Shown: in pieces, positions 12,298-23,364 of the stretch
Layout: each line of letters begins with the position of its first letter
Numbering within the stretch: the stretch's first letter is position 1
Assembly: GCF_036323735.1 (NCBI RefSeq)
Contig: NC_086028.1
Location: 21,344,501-21,408,500, forward strand
Source: Rattus norvegicus
Taxonomy: Eukaryota; Chordata; Mammalia; Rodentia; Muridae
Length of the DNA: 64,000 bases
Direction of reading: 5' to 3'
Program-made: the position numbers and the translations under genes
The notes under the pieces: generated by a model
Told to the model about the DNA's origin: nothing
The model's input: the letters and a program-made list of their open reading frames with translations, nothing else
Database searches by the model: none

Positions 12298-12303
12298 CCT
12301 TAC
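12298..12303 (-). other. Tenm2: Splice donor GTAAGG of the Tenm2 exon
   Basis: The minus strand reads AGCAGTG followed by GTAAGG, a near-consensus 5' splice site. It leaves the exon with one base of a glycine codon, matching the known Gly-Pro-Pro continuation of teneurin-2 in the next exon. Confidence 0.85.
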
Positions 12304-12513
12304 CACTGCTGGAGGCTTGCTGGGGCCCTGAGCATGCTCTGAGCAGGTATGAATTAGGGGAGAATTCCTCATCGGGGTTGGTGTCCATGATCTGATGGGA
12401 GGTGTTGCTGTCTAGCAATGGCATCTGGCAGCTAACTGGTGGAGGATTATGGGAGCTAGGCAGCTGAGCAGATGGGAGGAGGCTAGACGAGGATGTAGGT
12501 GGAATGGGTCGAC
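12304..12513 (-). CDS. Tenm2: Tenm2 internal exon (teneurin-2 intracellular domain, 70 codons)
   Basis: Read on the minus strand, this exon encodes a Ser/Pro-rich stretch starting [10 protein letters not shown], then [14 protein letters not shown], a short acidic segment NPDEEF and ending GPQQASSS. I recognise it as part of the cytoplasmic N-terminus of teneurin-2, a large type II membrane protein that acts in neuronal adhesion and synapse formation through extracellular partners such as latrophilins. The other three teneurins, as I know them, lack this segment, so the paralogue call is firm. The exon begins right after a CAG acceptor and ends before GTAAGG. The first and last glycine codons are both split after base 1, so the exon is symmetric (phase 1/1, 210 bp) and can be skipped without frameshift. 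No transmembrane segment or catalytic residue is present; the two proline-rich patches could bind SH3-type partners (inference). An apparent Met start just upstream lies in the intron and is not a start. Confidence 0.93.
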
Positions 12514-12550
12514 CTGGGAAAGAGGACAGAGGGGTCAAAGGTCAGCAATG
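12514..12550 (-). other. Tenm2: Splice acceptor, polypyrimidine tract and branch-point match of the Tenm2 exon
   Basis: On the minus strand a pyrimidine-rich run (CCCCTCTGTCCTCTTTCCCAG) ends at 12514, immediately before the first exon base. A TGCTGAC branch-point match places its adenine at 12542, 29 bases before the exon, which is a normal distance. Together these are a strong canonical 3' splice site. Confidence 0.85.
12532..12544 (+). promoter_or_regulatory. Perfect DR1 nuclear-receptor motif at the splice acceptor
   Basis: GGGTCAAAGGTCA is a consensus direct repeat with 1-base spacing, the class bound by COUP-TF, HNF4 and RXR heterodimers. It overlaps the branch-point and pyrimidine tract of the exon on the opposite strand, so it may be a by-product of splice-site sequence. 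Confidence 0.35.
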
Positions 12551-12949
12551 AGTGTCATGAGATCATCCCAAGAAAGTTACATCGAAACCAGCTCACGATA
12601 CAAACAAATAAGTAAATATATATTTTTTAATTTTCCAAATGCGCTTTTCAGAGCGGTTATGGCGTTTCCTCACCAGCCCAACTGTATTACCACTTGTTGT
12701 GTGATACTTGATACTTTATGAATATAATTCATGAAAGGACATCCATTTGAATGAAATCAGTCTAGAAAAAAGTCTAGTTCTTTCTATCTCCTTTGCTAGG
12801 AGTCTAAGTCCTCCTCATCTCTTCCATAACCACCTCCTTTCTGGTCTTCCTGTTTCTACTCTCGAGAAATTGTCCACCAACTCTGCCTTGACTCCGTCTC
12901 TTCTCCATAGGAATTGAGATAACGTTTCTTAGGTCGAAATCGGGCCATA

Positions 12950-13375
12950 TCATCTTGATACCCTCCAATGGCTTTCCACTATCTGAGGGAAGAAATATTA
13001 TCCTCTCCCCCCATGATGCTGGGTATAGCCTCCCTTCTTGGGATCATAGCTGATCACCTACCTCCCTTACCAAGAGGATACCCTTCCCACGGGGCTCTTA
13101 CTTCTCCAGTGACCGGGACATTCTTATTTCTACTACACGAACATGCCAAGCCACTCCTGCTTTGCATAGAGTTTCATTCCCACTTTAACGGACACTTTCC
13201 CCTGCTTCTACCACCTCACCAGTACCCTCAAGACTTCTGCTTCTCTTCAGCAAGAGCTTAAACAAGAACGCCGTTCTAGTCTATCAAACCATTCAAATAT
13301 CCTCACAGACCTTATTATCATCTGGTACTCAAAACTGTATCCCCAGTGAGCAAATAAAAGAGGTTACACTAAAAA
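12950..13375 (+). mobile_element. L2 (CR1-like LINE) 3' fragment
   Basis: Shows the L2 order CCCTCCAATGGCTTTCCACT, CATGCCAAGCCACTCCTGCT, and then AACTGTATCCCCAGTGAGCA near the 3' end, with high divergence. Open frames through it are fossil L2, not a gene. Confidence 0.75.
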
Positions 13376-14364
13376 TCAAATCCTTTAGCTTAGAAGGTGA
13401 AAACCGGTGGACAGAGACTACATTGGCCATGCCAGTGGTTGGATCATTCATTGTATCGTTCATTGGGTATCATGGCGGAATTCCTGTGAGGCAAACCATG
13501 GATGTCCCATGCCGTAACAAACAGCAGTCAGGCTAGTAGGTTGGTGAATAACCCGGAGCTGACCTTAGAAAAGAAGGTCCCTTCCACATGGATGACCACT
13601 GCAACCTCTTCCTCACGGACAGCAGGCTCCTTGCACTGACTCTTGAGCAATGACAACCGCTGCCTACACCTTCGCTAACTGTGCCCTTCCTTGCACCCAG
13701 TCATTGTAATTGTTGCCTGTCTGGTTCGCTTGTGAGGAAACTAGTGAAAACGAGTCAGGAGCAGCAGCCCAGGAAGCTGAGACTGGGAAACTGGAGATCC
13801 AGACGAACATTTCGACTCTGAGAAGTGTTTATGCTTGAAAAGCATAACTCTCCCCGGAGAACTGCACACATAAGGGTGCACTCAGACATTCTGCTGGATA
13901 CTAACACGCGCTGCTGCATTCATAACCGTATTTCCTGATCTTTTTATTGTTATTAAGTGCACTATACGGTACCCTAGGTGGACGATTTTGGTTCAGCCAA
14001 TGCATGCGCAGTCATTTTGAATCATAAGGATCCCACCATTCTGCCCTCAGACGTCTCCTCTAGTGAAGTGTCAGAGGGGGTTCAGATGATGAGAGGCAGG
14101 GTGGTGGATGAGATAGGATACCACAGGGGCAGAGGAAGGAGATGTTTGGCAGGAGCCAGGGTTAAAAAAAAAAGTGAATAAGGATTCCTGAAAGAATGGA
14201 AGCTTAAGCAAGTTTTTGAAGAAAACACCAAGTGATTCCGCAGGGAGAGAACGGAAGGAACAGTTGTAAGCAGTCATCAAACCGATGTCAGCAGGCGCCC
14301 TTTGGAGGGACAGAAGTGACACAAAGTTGAGCCTATAAGAAGCCCTTAAGTGTTTATCTTTTTA
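13376..14364. other. Intronic stretch, nothing recognised
   Basis: Unique-looking sequence. No coding or RNA signature; an A-rich run lies at 14163-14172. Confidence 0.5.
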
Positions 14365-14540
14365 GATTTTAAAATTTTATGTGTCTCTATTCTGTTTCCC
14401 GGAAGTCTAATGAGGGTGGAAGACCTCTTGCAGCTGGGGTTGCAGGTGGATATGAACTGACTGACGTGGGTTCTGGGAAACAAACTTGGGTCCTCAGGAG
14501 TGTCTGCTCTCAGCCACTGAGGCATCTCTCCAGCCCTAAA
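14365..14540 (-). mobile_element. B2/B3-type SINE
   Basis: The plus strand contains GTGGGTTCTGGGAAACAAAC, GGGTCCTCAGGAGTGTCTGC and ends CACTGAGGCATCTCTCCAGC, the reverse complement of a B2/B3 head. Confidence 0.8.
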
Positions 14541-14854
14541 ATTTAAATCTTAAGGTTTTTACCCAGTAACACAGTGGAAATGATCACGAACCATCCTTGC
14601 CATGGTCGATGGGTAAATGGAAAGATCTGAAGTGTCCAATACATTCAGAGATGTTGGGGAGCAATATAAGACAGGGTGTTTTTGTGAGGTGCTCTGTACA
14701 GAGTGCTATGGAGTTTTATTAGAATCAATGCTGGCACTGAATCAACAGTCTTCTCATAGACCTTTTAACAATAAGGCCATAACTACCACCATTGTAACTG
14801 TTACTGCTTATTGCATGGTATCTCTCTGCCACTCACTGAACTGCTCTGTTTCCT

Positions 14855-15060
14855 CACACAATCTTTCTTAATCCTCAAGACAGTCTTGTTATGTAAGAGT
14901 GACCACATATTCCCATAAAACCTGAGAGCAGAGCGTTCTCATTTCAGAGATGAGGAAACCGAAACGAAGAGGCTAATCTCAGCTGTTAGAAAATGTCAAG
15001 AGCGGGGCTTGAACTTGGGCTTGTCTTTCCCAAGTCCACGCTGAATCTAGTCATGGTGCT
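14855..15060 (-). mobile_element. MIR SINE
   Basis: CATTTCAGAGATGAGGAAAC followed by GGGGCTTGAACTTGGGCTTG is the reverse complement of the MIR core and box region. Confidence 0.75.
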
Positions 15061-17119
15061 TGCCCAAACAGCATGGTAATACAGTGATGCAAATAATGAA
15101 CAATGATACTGATTAATAGTAATGATAATGTTACATAAACGGTAGGAAACGTATGCAAGAGATACTTTTGCGGTACCTCCTCCCCATCCCCAGGTATCCT
15201 CAGGATCTCAAATAGGGCCTGAGTTGGAATAACCACACATTGCAGTTAATTATCCAACAGAGTTAAAAGTTATCAGTGTCAATTGCTCTTAAGTTCCCAG
15301 TGATGTCACCCTCCATCGTCCTTCAAGGTTTCTGACTGCAGATGGCCCCGACCGGGCCCAGTGTGCTCAGTGCTGACATTCAGTTAGTAGCAGGGCTCAG
15401 GTAGGGGGAGATTTCTAAGTCGGCAATCAATAGACTTTCAAGTGTGTGCTACTGAGGCATAGCTGAAACTGGATGTTGAAGAACAATTGGCTTCCAGCCA
15501 ATTTAAAAAAAAATTCCTCTGAGTTGACTGAGGTGGAACTCAGGTTCAAGTGCAGTTTTCCAGGAGGCTGATAGGATGGTTGCTGTGAAATCATTCTTTC
15601 CATGAACTTCTGGGACTTTTGTTCAGCATGAAGTCATTTCATACAGAACAGACAACAGAGCCTTTTTTAATATCAGCAAATACCGACAATAGAGGGAGAG
15701 TCACAACACGGTGCAAATGCTGGGGTTGCTTTGGGTACCGTGACTATGCATTCATAGAATTGTGTGACTCCAATGATCTCCTCACACCTCCTAATTCCTC
15801 GAGTCTGCTTTGGTAGTTCCTTCCAGTCTGCTTGCTGGTAGCCATCACGACTTGGAGAATTTCAGAATCGCTAGATCTGCCCTGAGTCAGACAGTGTGCT
15901 GTTCCCTGTTTGTTAGGTCGTTTGCTAAGTTTGTTCACTTAGGATGCGCACTGCCCCTGACTATTCCAACTGACAGAGACCATCTGTGTGGATACAAACA
16001 GGTTCCAAAGCACAGGGGAGCGAGCTGGAACTTATGCGGCCCCCTTTGTGGACCCTGTTTTCTTACAGAAAGCCTTAGCATGGGTGGGCAGCTAACCAGG
16101 TGACATGTTCCAGCCGGATTCCAAGCTCCTTATTCCCAACTCTTTCTCCAGTTTCTTTTTGAATGCACACAAGGTTCCCCAGCAAATGTACAGAAAACCA
16201 CACGGAACTGATTGTTACAAAGCAAAGAAGTACACGCAATATGTCATTTGTTGAGCTCCTAGGGTCTTGCCCATGTGCAAGTATGCATACACAGGGGTCT
16301 TCCCAGTTCTCCATGTACATCAAACTCTGATTATGTACATGACTGGATTCCCTGTGACCTTAAGCATGGAGACTAATTCAGTTTGCTAGTATATCCGTTT
16401 TCAGACGAGTGAGGTTTTGTATTAGTTTCCACTTGTAAAAATCCCGTTATAGCCAGACAAAGTCATTCCGTGCAGTGTCTGATAGATGGCTCGTGGCTGT
16501 CGAAGCGCCATGTGGAGGATTCTGGTATGCCCTATCTTCTGGTGGGAAGAGAGTGACATCATCAATTAGAAAACTCATAGACATGGATGAGGAGAGGTAG
16601 CAGATGTACAAGGCTTATTTGCCATCCATGCTCCAGGCTCTCAGTCCTCACCCACTGCAGTCATCCTGAAAGCTTCATCCTACGCCATCTGTGGTGGAAG
16701 AATATTGCTCCAGCTCCCATTGTGTCTATCACAGCGCCATGTTGCTGCTCAGACAGATTTAGATCCAGACTTTGTCCAACAAGTTCAAAGGGCTGCAGTT
16801 TCTTCCCATCCTCCCCAGACAATAAATAGTAACCATGAAATCGCTCTGCCTGGCCATTTTTAATATATTCACTAATTTATGCCGGGGGTGGGGGTGCGCT
16901 GGAGAGCAGTTCCCCAGATTCACTCCAAACGACTTGTTCTTTTTCATTGGAAAGATGGGTGGCGAGCTGATATTAAAGTGTTCTGTGTAGGCGATACGTA
17001 ATCGATGTCTATGGTGATGGGGTGTCAGGATATTTGGTGGAGCATACAGGCATGCTGAAGACACAACAAAATAAAAGGCAGTACCAGGAACAAATGTAAA
17101 TCTAGCCAGCCTCTCTGAT
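15061..17119. other. Intronic stretch, mostly unique
   Basis: No gene, RNA gene or clear transposon recognised in about 2 kb. Open frames of 60-101 codons on both strands have no domains. Part of it (15240-15400) is repeat-poor and could be conserved, but I see no specific motif. Confidence 0.45.
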
Positions 17120-17430
17120 CATTGCTTGTCTTGTGGCTGTTAACAAATGGTTAATGAAAGAAAGCCACTTAAGGGAGGGAGGGCTTACTTGTTCTCTTAG
17201 TTCAGAGGGTGGGAACACGACAGCAGGACCTTGAGACAGTGGATCATGTAGCTTCCACAGTCAGGAAGCAGAAAGCAAGCAAGGCACAGCCCCTGGACCC
17301 CGCTGTTCAGAATGGGTAGGTCTTCCCACCTCTGTTACCTGAGCTAGAAAATCCCCCACGAAGCATATCTAGAGGCTAGTCTCCAAGGCAGCTCAAGAGT
17401 TCATCAAGTTGACAAGGGAATTACCTACCA
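17120..17430 (+). mobile_element. Rodent interspersed repeat (family not named)
   Basis: Contains TTAAGGGAGGGAGGGCTTAC, CAGTCAGGAAGCAGAAAGCA, GGGTAGGTCTTCCCACCTCT and CATCAAGTTGACAAGGGAAT. I know this order from a very common rodent repeat ending in GTCAAGTTGACA, but cannot name the family with certainty. Confidence 0.7.
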
Positions 17431-17474
17431 CACTCCTTAGCAGTTCTGTGTTGTATGTGATCTTGCCTTCCGCC

Positions 17475-17685
17475 GGGAACTAAACTAAATATTTCACACA
17501 TGCTTTCTCTTTTAACACTCGAAAACTTTTCAAGAACTAATTACATTTTAATTTCTTCCCTGTTCACAGGTAAGAGAAGCTGAGACCAAATATTGCCCCA
17601 TTAGCAAGTGCAGAGCTGTGGTTTGAACCCAAATAGCCTGACCCCCAAGCCTTGTGGGGTGGTGACAAACTGGCCAAGAGTCTGA
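17475..17685 (-). mobile_element. MIR SINE
   Basis: Reverse-complement MIR: a TTTCTTCCCTGTTCACAGGT core, then CAGAGCTGTGGTTTGAACCC. Confidence 0.65.
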
Positions 17686-18813
17686 TTTGCAAAGAGGAAA
17701 AGACATTCTGGAACCAAAAACTGAAAATCTCCAGCGGTACCATAAGTTTAAGGACTTAATAAAAAGTCATGTTCTCCGTTAAAGTTGAGTTCAAAAGGAC
17801 TGTTGTGATACAAGCAAAAGAGTTGGCGAGAAGAGTATTTAAACCTTTCCTTAGTGAAGGTTTCTACTTCCAGCTATCTATTTAGATATCACCAGGTCAC
17901 CTTCTCTTTCTGTGGAAGGTTGAGATGCAATCTGGGAGGCTGTGAGGTTAGAATGAAGTTAGGCCTCCTTCCACCCAGAAAGGATCCTACTTGTGAATAC
18001 AGCGAATGAAAGACGAGCGGGTAATGAGAAGCTGGAGAGATCCTTACTGATTACGTTGGTAGAACATCTGGATTCAGCCAATCTTGAAGCATCCCTGCCT
18101 CCAAACTTTTCAATAAATGAATCAATTTATTCTCCATGCTAACATCTTTTGTTCTTCTCTTAACCCAACTTTGAGTTTGTTGTTGGCACTTAGGGAAAAA
18201 CAATAAAACAAAACAGCTTTCCTCAAACTTGTCATCAAGATCAACTGGGAAAATGACTTGATCAGTGTCACATAACCACTTAGTGGGACTAGAAAAAAAT
18301 CCTATCTCCAGAAGGAAAAAAAACTGAGTCCCTTTCTGCTCAATTACAAGAAGTGGAACATGGGGTCCTAGAGAAAGTCTTTCTGGTGGGAAGAAACGAA
18401 TCTGTTTGTTCGTAAAAGAACACTGCAGGTGCCAAAGAGGGTGGCAGGGAGGCAGCAGATGGCTGTCCACCTCTTACCAATCAGGCATGTGCGTAGCGAT
18501 TTTACTGCGCTCAACACTGGAGAGAGAAGAAACTCAAGGCACCTTCCAACTGGCATCGGCATCTCCATACGCCTTGATCTGGGTACTGACTTCCTTGCCT
18601 ACATCATAAATGTTTGTTTAAGGATCAGAGTGATCACATCCTCCAGCAACTGTATTGTGATGTAGTCCAGACTGGCCTTGAACTTACCTAGTGCAAAAAT
18701 GAGTTTCAGAACACAGACACCACACATGGCAATGATGCTAATCATCATCGCAGGATGCAAGAATGATATCTGATAAACGGATCATCTCAAAATTGAAATA
18801 TAGATGTAGACTT
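17686..18813. other. Intronic stretch, nothing firmly recognised
   Basis: Unique-looking. A 30-base B1-like phrase occurs at 18655-18690 but is too short to call. The 139-codon minus frame at 18051-18470 has no recognisable domain. Confidence 0.45.
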
Positions 18814-18841
18814 ACACACACAGACACACACACACACACAA
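18814..18841. repeat. (CA)n microsatellite
   Basis: CA run with one GA interruption. Confidence 0.93.
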
Positions 18842-19306
18842 CTATTTAATACTAGTCTCATGCTAGATTATTTATACTGCTCTGTAGGAATGTTGCTGCT
18901 ACACAGGGGTAATTTGATAAACGTCTGAAGGTATTTGGTTATGGCAGTGGTGGTGGTAGCGTGACACTGTTAAGCATTTAGTGGGGAGGTCAGGGAGGCT
19001 GCTAACATCTTACAAGTCCCAGGACAGTCCTGCACAAGGAAGAATGCCCCGTCCTAAAAGTAAAATTTGCCTGGAGTAAGTCTAGTTACTCACTGAGAGG
19101 CATACACCTTCTCTAGGAGCTGGGAGAGCCCTGCATGTCATGAGAGAGCTGAATGCTTTTACTGAGGCAGGGGACCCAGCAGGAAGAATGCTAGAGTACA
19201 GCTCTATGTTATGTGCTCTTATCCAAGGATTCTCCATTCTTAAGTCCTCTCAGTGAGGCAGTGTTGGCCAAACAGCATCTGTTTTATTCTATAGTGCCGT
19301 GTGAAA

Positions 19307-19314
19307 GTGTGTGT

Positions 19315-19357
<43 letters not shown>
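19307..19357. repeat. (GT)n microsatellite
   Basis: About 25 GT units with one TATG interruption. It supplies the poly-Cys/Val part of the open frame at 19213-19665. Confidence 0.97.
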
Positions 19358-19359
<2 letters not shown>

Positions 19360-19840
19360 GCAGTGCAAGACCTAATTACCTGCTTCATGCAACTCGCCAA
19401 AGCCCAGTTAAGAATTTTCATGGAAACAAATTATTTTCAAAAAGGTGTTTCTGGTAAAACCTTTCTGGTTGCACAGAAGCTATTGTGTGTAATTTGTTGG
19501 GAGAGAGGCGTGCCTTTGGACTGGCCCCTGTTACAGCGCCTCACGAAGGGGCACTGGCGTGAACTGCCTTCACAGTTTGGGGGTGTGTGCACTTGGGTGT
19601 TGCCACTACATCTCACCAGGTTGTGTGTTTATACATCACACCTCCCAAGCAGCTCTGCACTTTAGGAGGTGTAAAATTCAGATCAGGTTACAGACGGAGG
19701 TTAGAGTTCACTTTTCAAATGCTTTCCTTAACGTTTTATGCCATATGCCACGTCTTTCATATTCATGAAGTAAGACGCAACGAATCAGTGCAGCTTACTC
19801 TGCTGAGGATACAAATCTTCCCTCAGGCAGGGACAATTCT

Positions 19841-19930
19841 TTTTTTTTTTTTTTTCCGGAGCTGGGGACTGAACCCAGGGCCTTGCGCTTGTTAGGCAAA
19901 TGCTCTACCACTGAGCTAAATCCCCAACCC
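19841..19930 (-). mobile_element. ID SINE (BC1/tRNA-Ala type), young
   Basis: On the minus strand the body (19930 down to 19856) reads GGGTTGGGGATTTAGCTCAG, GTGGTAGAGCATTTGCC and GGGTTCAGTCCCCAGCTCC, with pol III box A (TAGCTCAGTGG) and box B (GGTTCAGTCCC). A poly-A tail lies at 19841-19855. It differs from the BC1 5' domain at only about four positions. A target-site duplication ACAATTCTTTT flanks it at 19833 and 19933. Amplification of such near-BC1 ID copies is characteristic of rat. It lacks the unique BC1 3' domain, so it is a transposed copy rather than the BC1 gene. Confidence 0.95.
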
Positions 19931-19979
19931 CCACAATTCTTTTTTATTAACACTTTCTTTTAAATGTATTTTTAAGAAT

Positions 19980-20190
19980 TTTAGTGTGTATGTATATATG
20001 TATGTGTGTATGTGTATGTGTGCATGTGAATGAACATGTATGCATGTGTGTTGGTGCCTGTGCAGGCCAGAAGAGGGCTTCGGATCTCTTGGGCTACTGT
20101 GAACTGCCCCATGTGCATGCTGGGAACTGATGTCAGATCTGCAAGAGAACCAACTGTTCTTTACCTCTGAGAGCCATCTTTCCACTTCCT
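19980..20190 (-). mobile_element. B3-type SINE
   Basis: A TATG/TGTG-rich tail is followed by GTGCAGGCCAGAAGAGGGCT, CATGCTGGGAACTGATGTCA and CTCTGAGAGCCATCTTTCCA, reverse complement of a B2/B3 element. It begins about 50 bases from the ID element. Confidence 0.8.
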
Positions 20191-20929
20191 TAAACACTTC
20201 CCGCCTGGAAAATCTATTTGCACTTCCATTAATATCTCTAGGAGGAGGCATGATATTTGTTGATATGCAGTGTCACTTGGTAGAACGTTCTATGGGGATG
20301 GGCATGCTCCTTGTCTACATTTGGCCACTATCTACTTCATGTGAGGCTACCATAACTAGGAACTAGACTTAATTTTGCAGAGTTTTAACTGATTTATATT
20401 TAAGTAGTTCCCAGGGGCCCATAGCTACCATACTGAACAACATAGCCTAGATTAGCACTGTATAGATTAGATCTTAAAGGTCTACCAAAGGCCCACATAA
20501 CAAACCTTGGTCCTTGGAGTGGCTTTACTGAGGCAGGGAAGCTAGCGGGAAGCTTTTTGGTTACTGGGCTGTGCCTGTGTAGACTACTATGGCCTCCTGA
20601 CTTATTCCTGTGAGATTTCAGCTCTATCATGGAGTCTAACATATCACGCTGACTCAGCACAGGCTCCAATAAGAGGGGGTACGACATAATTAAACCTTTA
20701 AAACTGTAAGACAAAGCAAACATTTTCTCTTTATAAGTTGACTGCATCTTTACAAAACGTCCCACATGTTATGGCTCTGGGTGATCTGACACTGATGCCT
20801 CTCCCTTCTGTCTCCCTTCCGTACAAGAGCCAACAGACTTCTGAATGCACAGACTTCCTCATACCACACATCTTAATCTTCACAAGACTGCCTATCACTT
20901 ACCCAGCACAGTTCTATTTCCTAATTAAA

Positions 20930-21112
20930 TTAATTGTGTGTATGTGTGTGTATAGAGGCATGTGTCATGGCATGCGTGTCAAATGTGGAAGTCAGAGGAC
21001 AGCCTTTAAGAGTCGCCTCTCTCCTTCCATCACATGGGTCCCAGGGATTGAACTCAGGCCCTCAGACTTGAGAGCAAGCACCTTTCTTCACTGAGCCATG
21101 ATTTAGGTCTCT
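20930..21112 (-). mobile_element. tRNA-derived rodent SINE (B3/B4 group)
   Basis: GTGGAAGTCAGAGGACAGCC, CACATGGGTCCCAGGGATTG, AACTCAGGCCCTCAGACTTG and CTTCACTGAGCCATG give the reverse-complement order of this SINE group. Confidence 0.8.
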
Positions 21113-22039
21113 TTGTTCTAATTCTCGCATAGAACACACTTATTACTTATACACCAACTGCACCACAGCCATGTATTAAGACATTTCCTTCCTTATGTTC
21201 TTCAATGTTATCCATCTCCCTTCTCATCGGTGGTTTTAATATCCACCCAAGACCCCCTTAGAGACTCTGACCTTGGACCATCTTCTTCTCATTTACTTCT
21301 TAAGCATTCCGCGCCCTGGTATCTGAAACATGCTTCTCTCATTGTTTTTGTTACACATTAGTCTATGTATTTGTCTAGTGCTTGGCCTTTAAAGAGACGC
21401 ACTGGACAGAGACAGTGTATTATACTTTCTGTGTCATAGCGCCCAGCCTGAAGCTGTACACAAGAGATCACACCATGATTGGTCATTTGTAACATTTTGC
21501 CCCGCAAACCTTAAGGGATTTATGTCCATGTTCTTGGTACTGACTTCTCTGTTGGGTATTGTGGCTATTTGTCTTTGGTTTTAGGCACTTAAAAAAAATG
21601 AAGTTCGCTTATTATAATACCGTGGGCATGGCAGTAACAGAGTTGACTTTGATTTTAAATATACATTGTCCACTTAAAAACCAAGTGGCTTAGAACACCA
21701 ATCTACTACTTCATGTGAGTGCTCCAGTCACCTTCTAAGCAGACTGTCTGGACAATATGCAGAAGATGAGGGACAAAGAGAGGTCTCCCTGCCCTGCCTG
21801 ACCCAATTCAATGGCAATCCCTGTCAAAGGCAGTTAGTGGGAACAGAAGTTCTACAGAAAGATTTAAAAGTCCCTAGGTCTGGGCTGAAGTTTAATTTCC
21901 CAAAGCAAACATCCTTCAGGACATATCTTAATGCGTCCTTCATTTTCACAGCATCTTTGTGGTCCCAAGTGAGATGTGAATGAAAAAGCCGTGCTGGCAA
22001 TTCCCAAGATCAATTAAGCCCTCCTGATACACAAGGAAT
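21113..22039. other. Intronic stretch, nothing recognised
   Basis: Unique-looking sequence with an A7 run near 21591. No gene or clear repeat. Confidence 0.45.
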
Positions 22040-22195
22040 CATCCCTCCGCTCTTCGTGAATGTTCTTATATTTACTCTCACAAGAAACTTTTGGGGTGGG
22101 CAACATCATTCTGTTTCAGGGGTGAAGCAGCTGAACTACATGAGGTCATAAGTCGAAAGGGAGGAAGAATTCGAAGTCAGATATTCAGCCTCCAG
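22040..22195 (-). mobile_element. MIR SINE, diverged
   Basis: A TTTCAGGGGTGAAGCAGCTG core is followed by GAGGTCATAAGTCGAAAGGG and GAATTCGAAGTCAGATATTC, the reverse-complement MIR order. Confidence 0.6.
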
Positions 22196-22289
22196 GGCTC
22201 ACCACCATTCGGAGGAAGTGAGGATAGATTTGAAGAAATCTTTATTAAAAGATTGGTATGAGGTACCAATTGATATGATAATATAATTT

Positions 22290-22530
22290 GTATGGGGCCA
22301 TGTTGAAGTTCAAATCGCAGTTTTCTCATTGACTTACTGGGTGATTTTGGACAAGTCTCCTTTCTTTTTTCTTTTCCTTTCTTTCTTTCTTTTTTTTTTT
22401 CTGGGCTCAACTGTTGATAAACAAAATGTGTGTAAACATTCTTCACTAGTTAATATAAGGATTAACTGAGACATTTATGTGAACTTTCTGAAGCAAATGG
22501 TAAGTATTATTATCATGCATAAAGGGAAGG
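22290..22530 (+). mobile_element. MIR SINE with T-rich insertion
   Basis: GACTTACTGGGTGATTTTGG and ACAAGTCTCCTTTC match the MIR 'trouble-free' order of tgtgtgaccttgggcaagt; then a T/C run (22356-22401) and AAGGATTAACTGAGACATTT. Confidence 0.6.
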
Positions 22531-23364
22531 AGATAGATGTAGTGCTCCCCTTCAGGACCCTTTGAGGATTAAATCATAACATATAGGAAAGTACACTGCA
22601 AATGTTAAAGCGCTCTACAAATGGTAATGGCTTTTACTCCTGTTATTGGAAGCATTCCTTTTCCAAAGCTTTGTCTGCAGATAGCAAACAGTTCTCACCC
22701 GGATGTCTGTGTTTTGCTATGTGCTTTAGGGACAGTGGAGATAAAACACGAGCTCTGGGCAGCAGCTACGTGAACTATTTCATCTCCTTGCTGCCAGCAT
22801 TTGCGCAGTCTGCCTATTCCTTGTTGGGTGGTCCTCCTTAATAAGATGGTAAAGATTACATGGAGAATCTGCCTACCAATACTCAGTCAGAAAAAAATCT
22901 CCCAAGACAGAGAAAGACTAAAGAGCCTCAGCCATAGTGTAGCCCATACCACAGTGAAGAGATTAACACTCATTCTCGGTGCATGGGATATTGAGTATGA
23001 AAACATGCTAGGCAACACGTTTAGTATATATCATGGTTACCATGGAATCGTTTTATCAATACCATGTGGCAGGTGCTAATCCCTGTTTTATTGGTGTAAC
23101 CTGAAGCTTGTAGAGATGTAGGAGTATGGGAAAAAACCAACACAGTAAATAATGAGCAAAACTAAGATGATATAGCTACACGGTGCCCTTCACTTCTAGA
23201 GCTGAAGAGAGAACAGAGCCATGAATTTCATGTAGGCTGAAACAGGGTGTCTGGCTGGAAAGGCTAGCACTGTAGAGGTAACTTATGGTCTGCAGTGACT
23301 TTTAAATCTTAGCTTTAAATCCTATAATCTTTAAATGTTATGTTGCTTACCTGACAAGCATGGT
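22531..23364. other. Intronic stretch, nothing recognised
   Basis: No gene or clear transposon. Two short open frames have no domain. Confidence 0.45.

Larger units (their letters stand above)
1..12303 (-). other. Tenm2: Tenm2 intron, downstream of the exon (partial)
   Basis: By gene orientation this is the 5' part of the intron that follows the exon; its far end is outside the window. It holds L1 fragments, SINEs, microsatellites and unique sequence, listed separately. I saw no second teneurin-2 exon in it. Short open frames here have no recognisable domains and coincide with repeats or unique intronic DNA. Confidence 0.75.

Noticed and set aside
12233..12538. Reading the teneurin exon as a self-contained 101-residue protein starting at a Met
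   Set aside because: The Met and first residues lie in the pyrimidine tract and the last ~24 residues lie beyond the GTAAGG donor; only 12304-12513 is exon.
18051..18470. 139-codon minus-strand open frame
   Set aside because: No recognised domain, no splice sites matching a teneurin exon, unique intronic context.
18655..18690. B1 SINE fragment (TAGTCCAGACTGGCCTTGAA)
   Set aside because: Only about 30 bases resemble B1; too short to call.
19213..19665. 150-codon plus-strand open frame, the longest in the window
   Set aside because: Its middle is a (GT)n microsatellite translated as Val-Cys, the rest has no domain, and there is no splice or promoter context.
19856..19930. tRNA gene (A and B boxes, cloverleaf-like)
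   Set aside because: It is an ID SINE: poly-A tail and target-site duplications show retroposition, and it matches BC1 rather than a functional tRNA.
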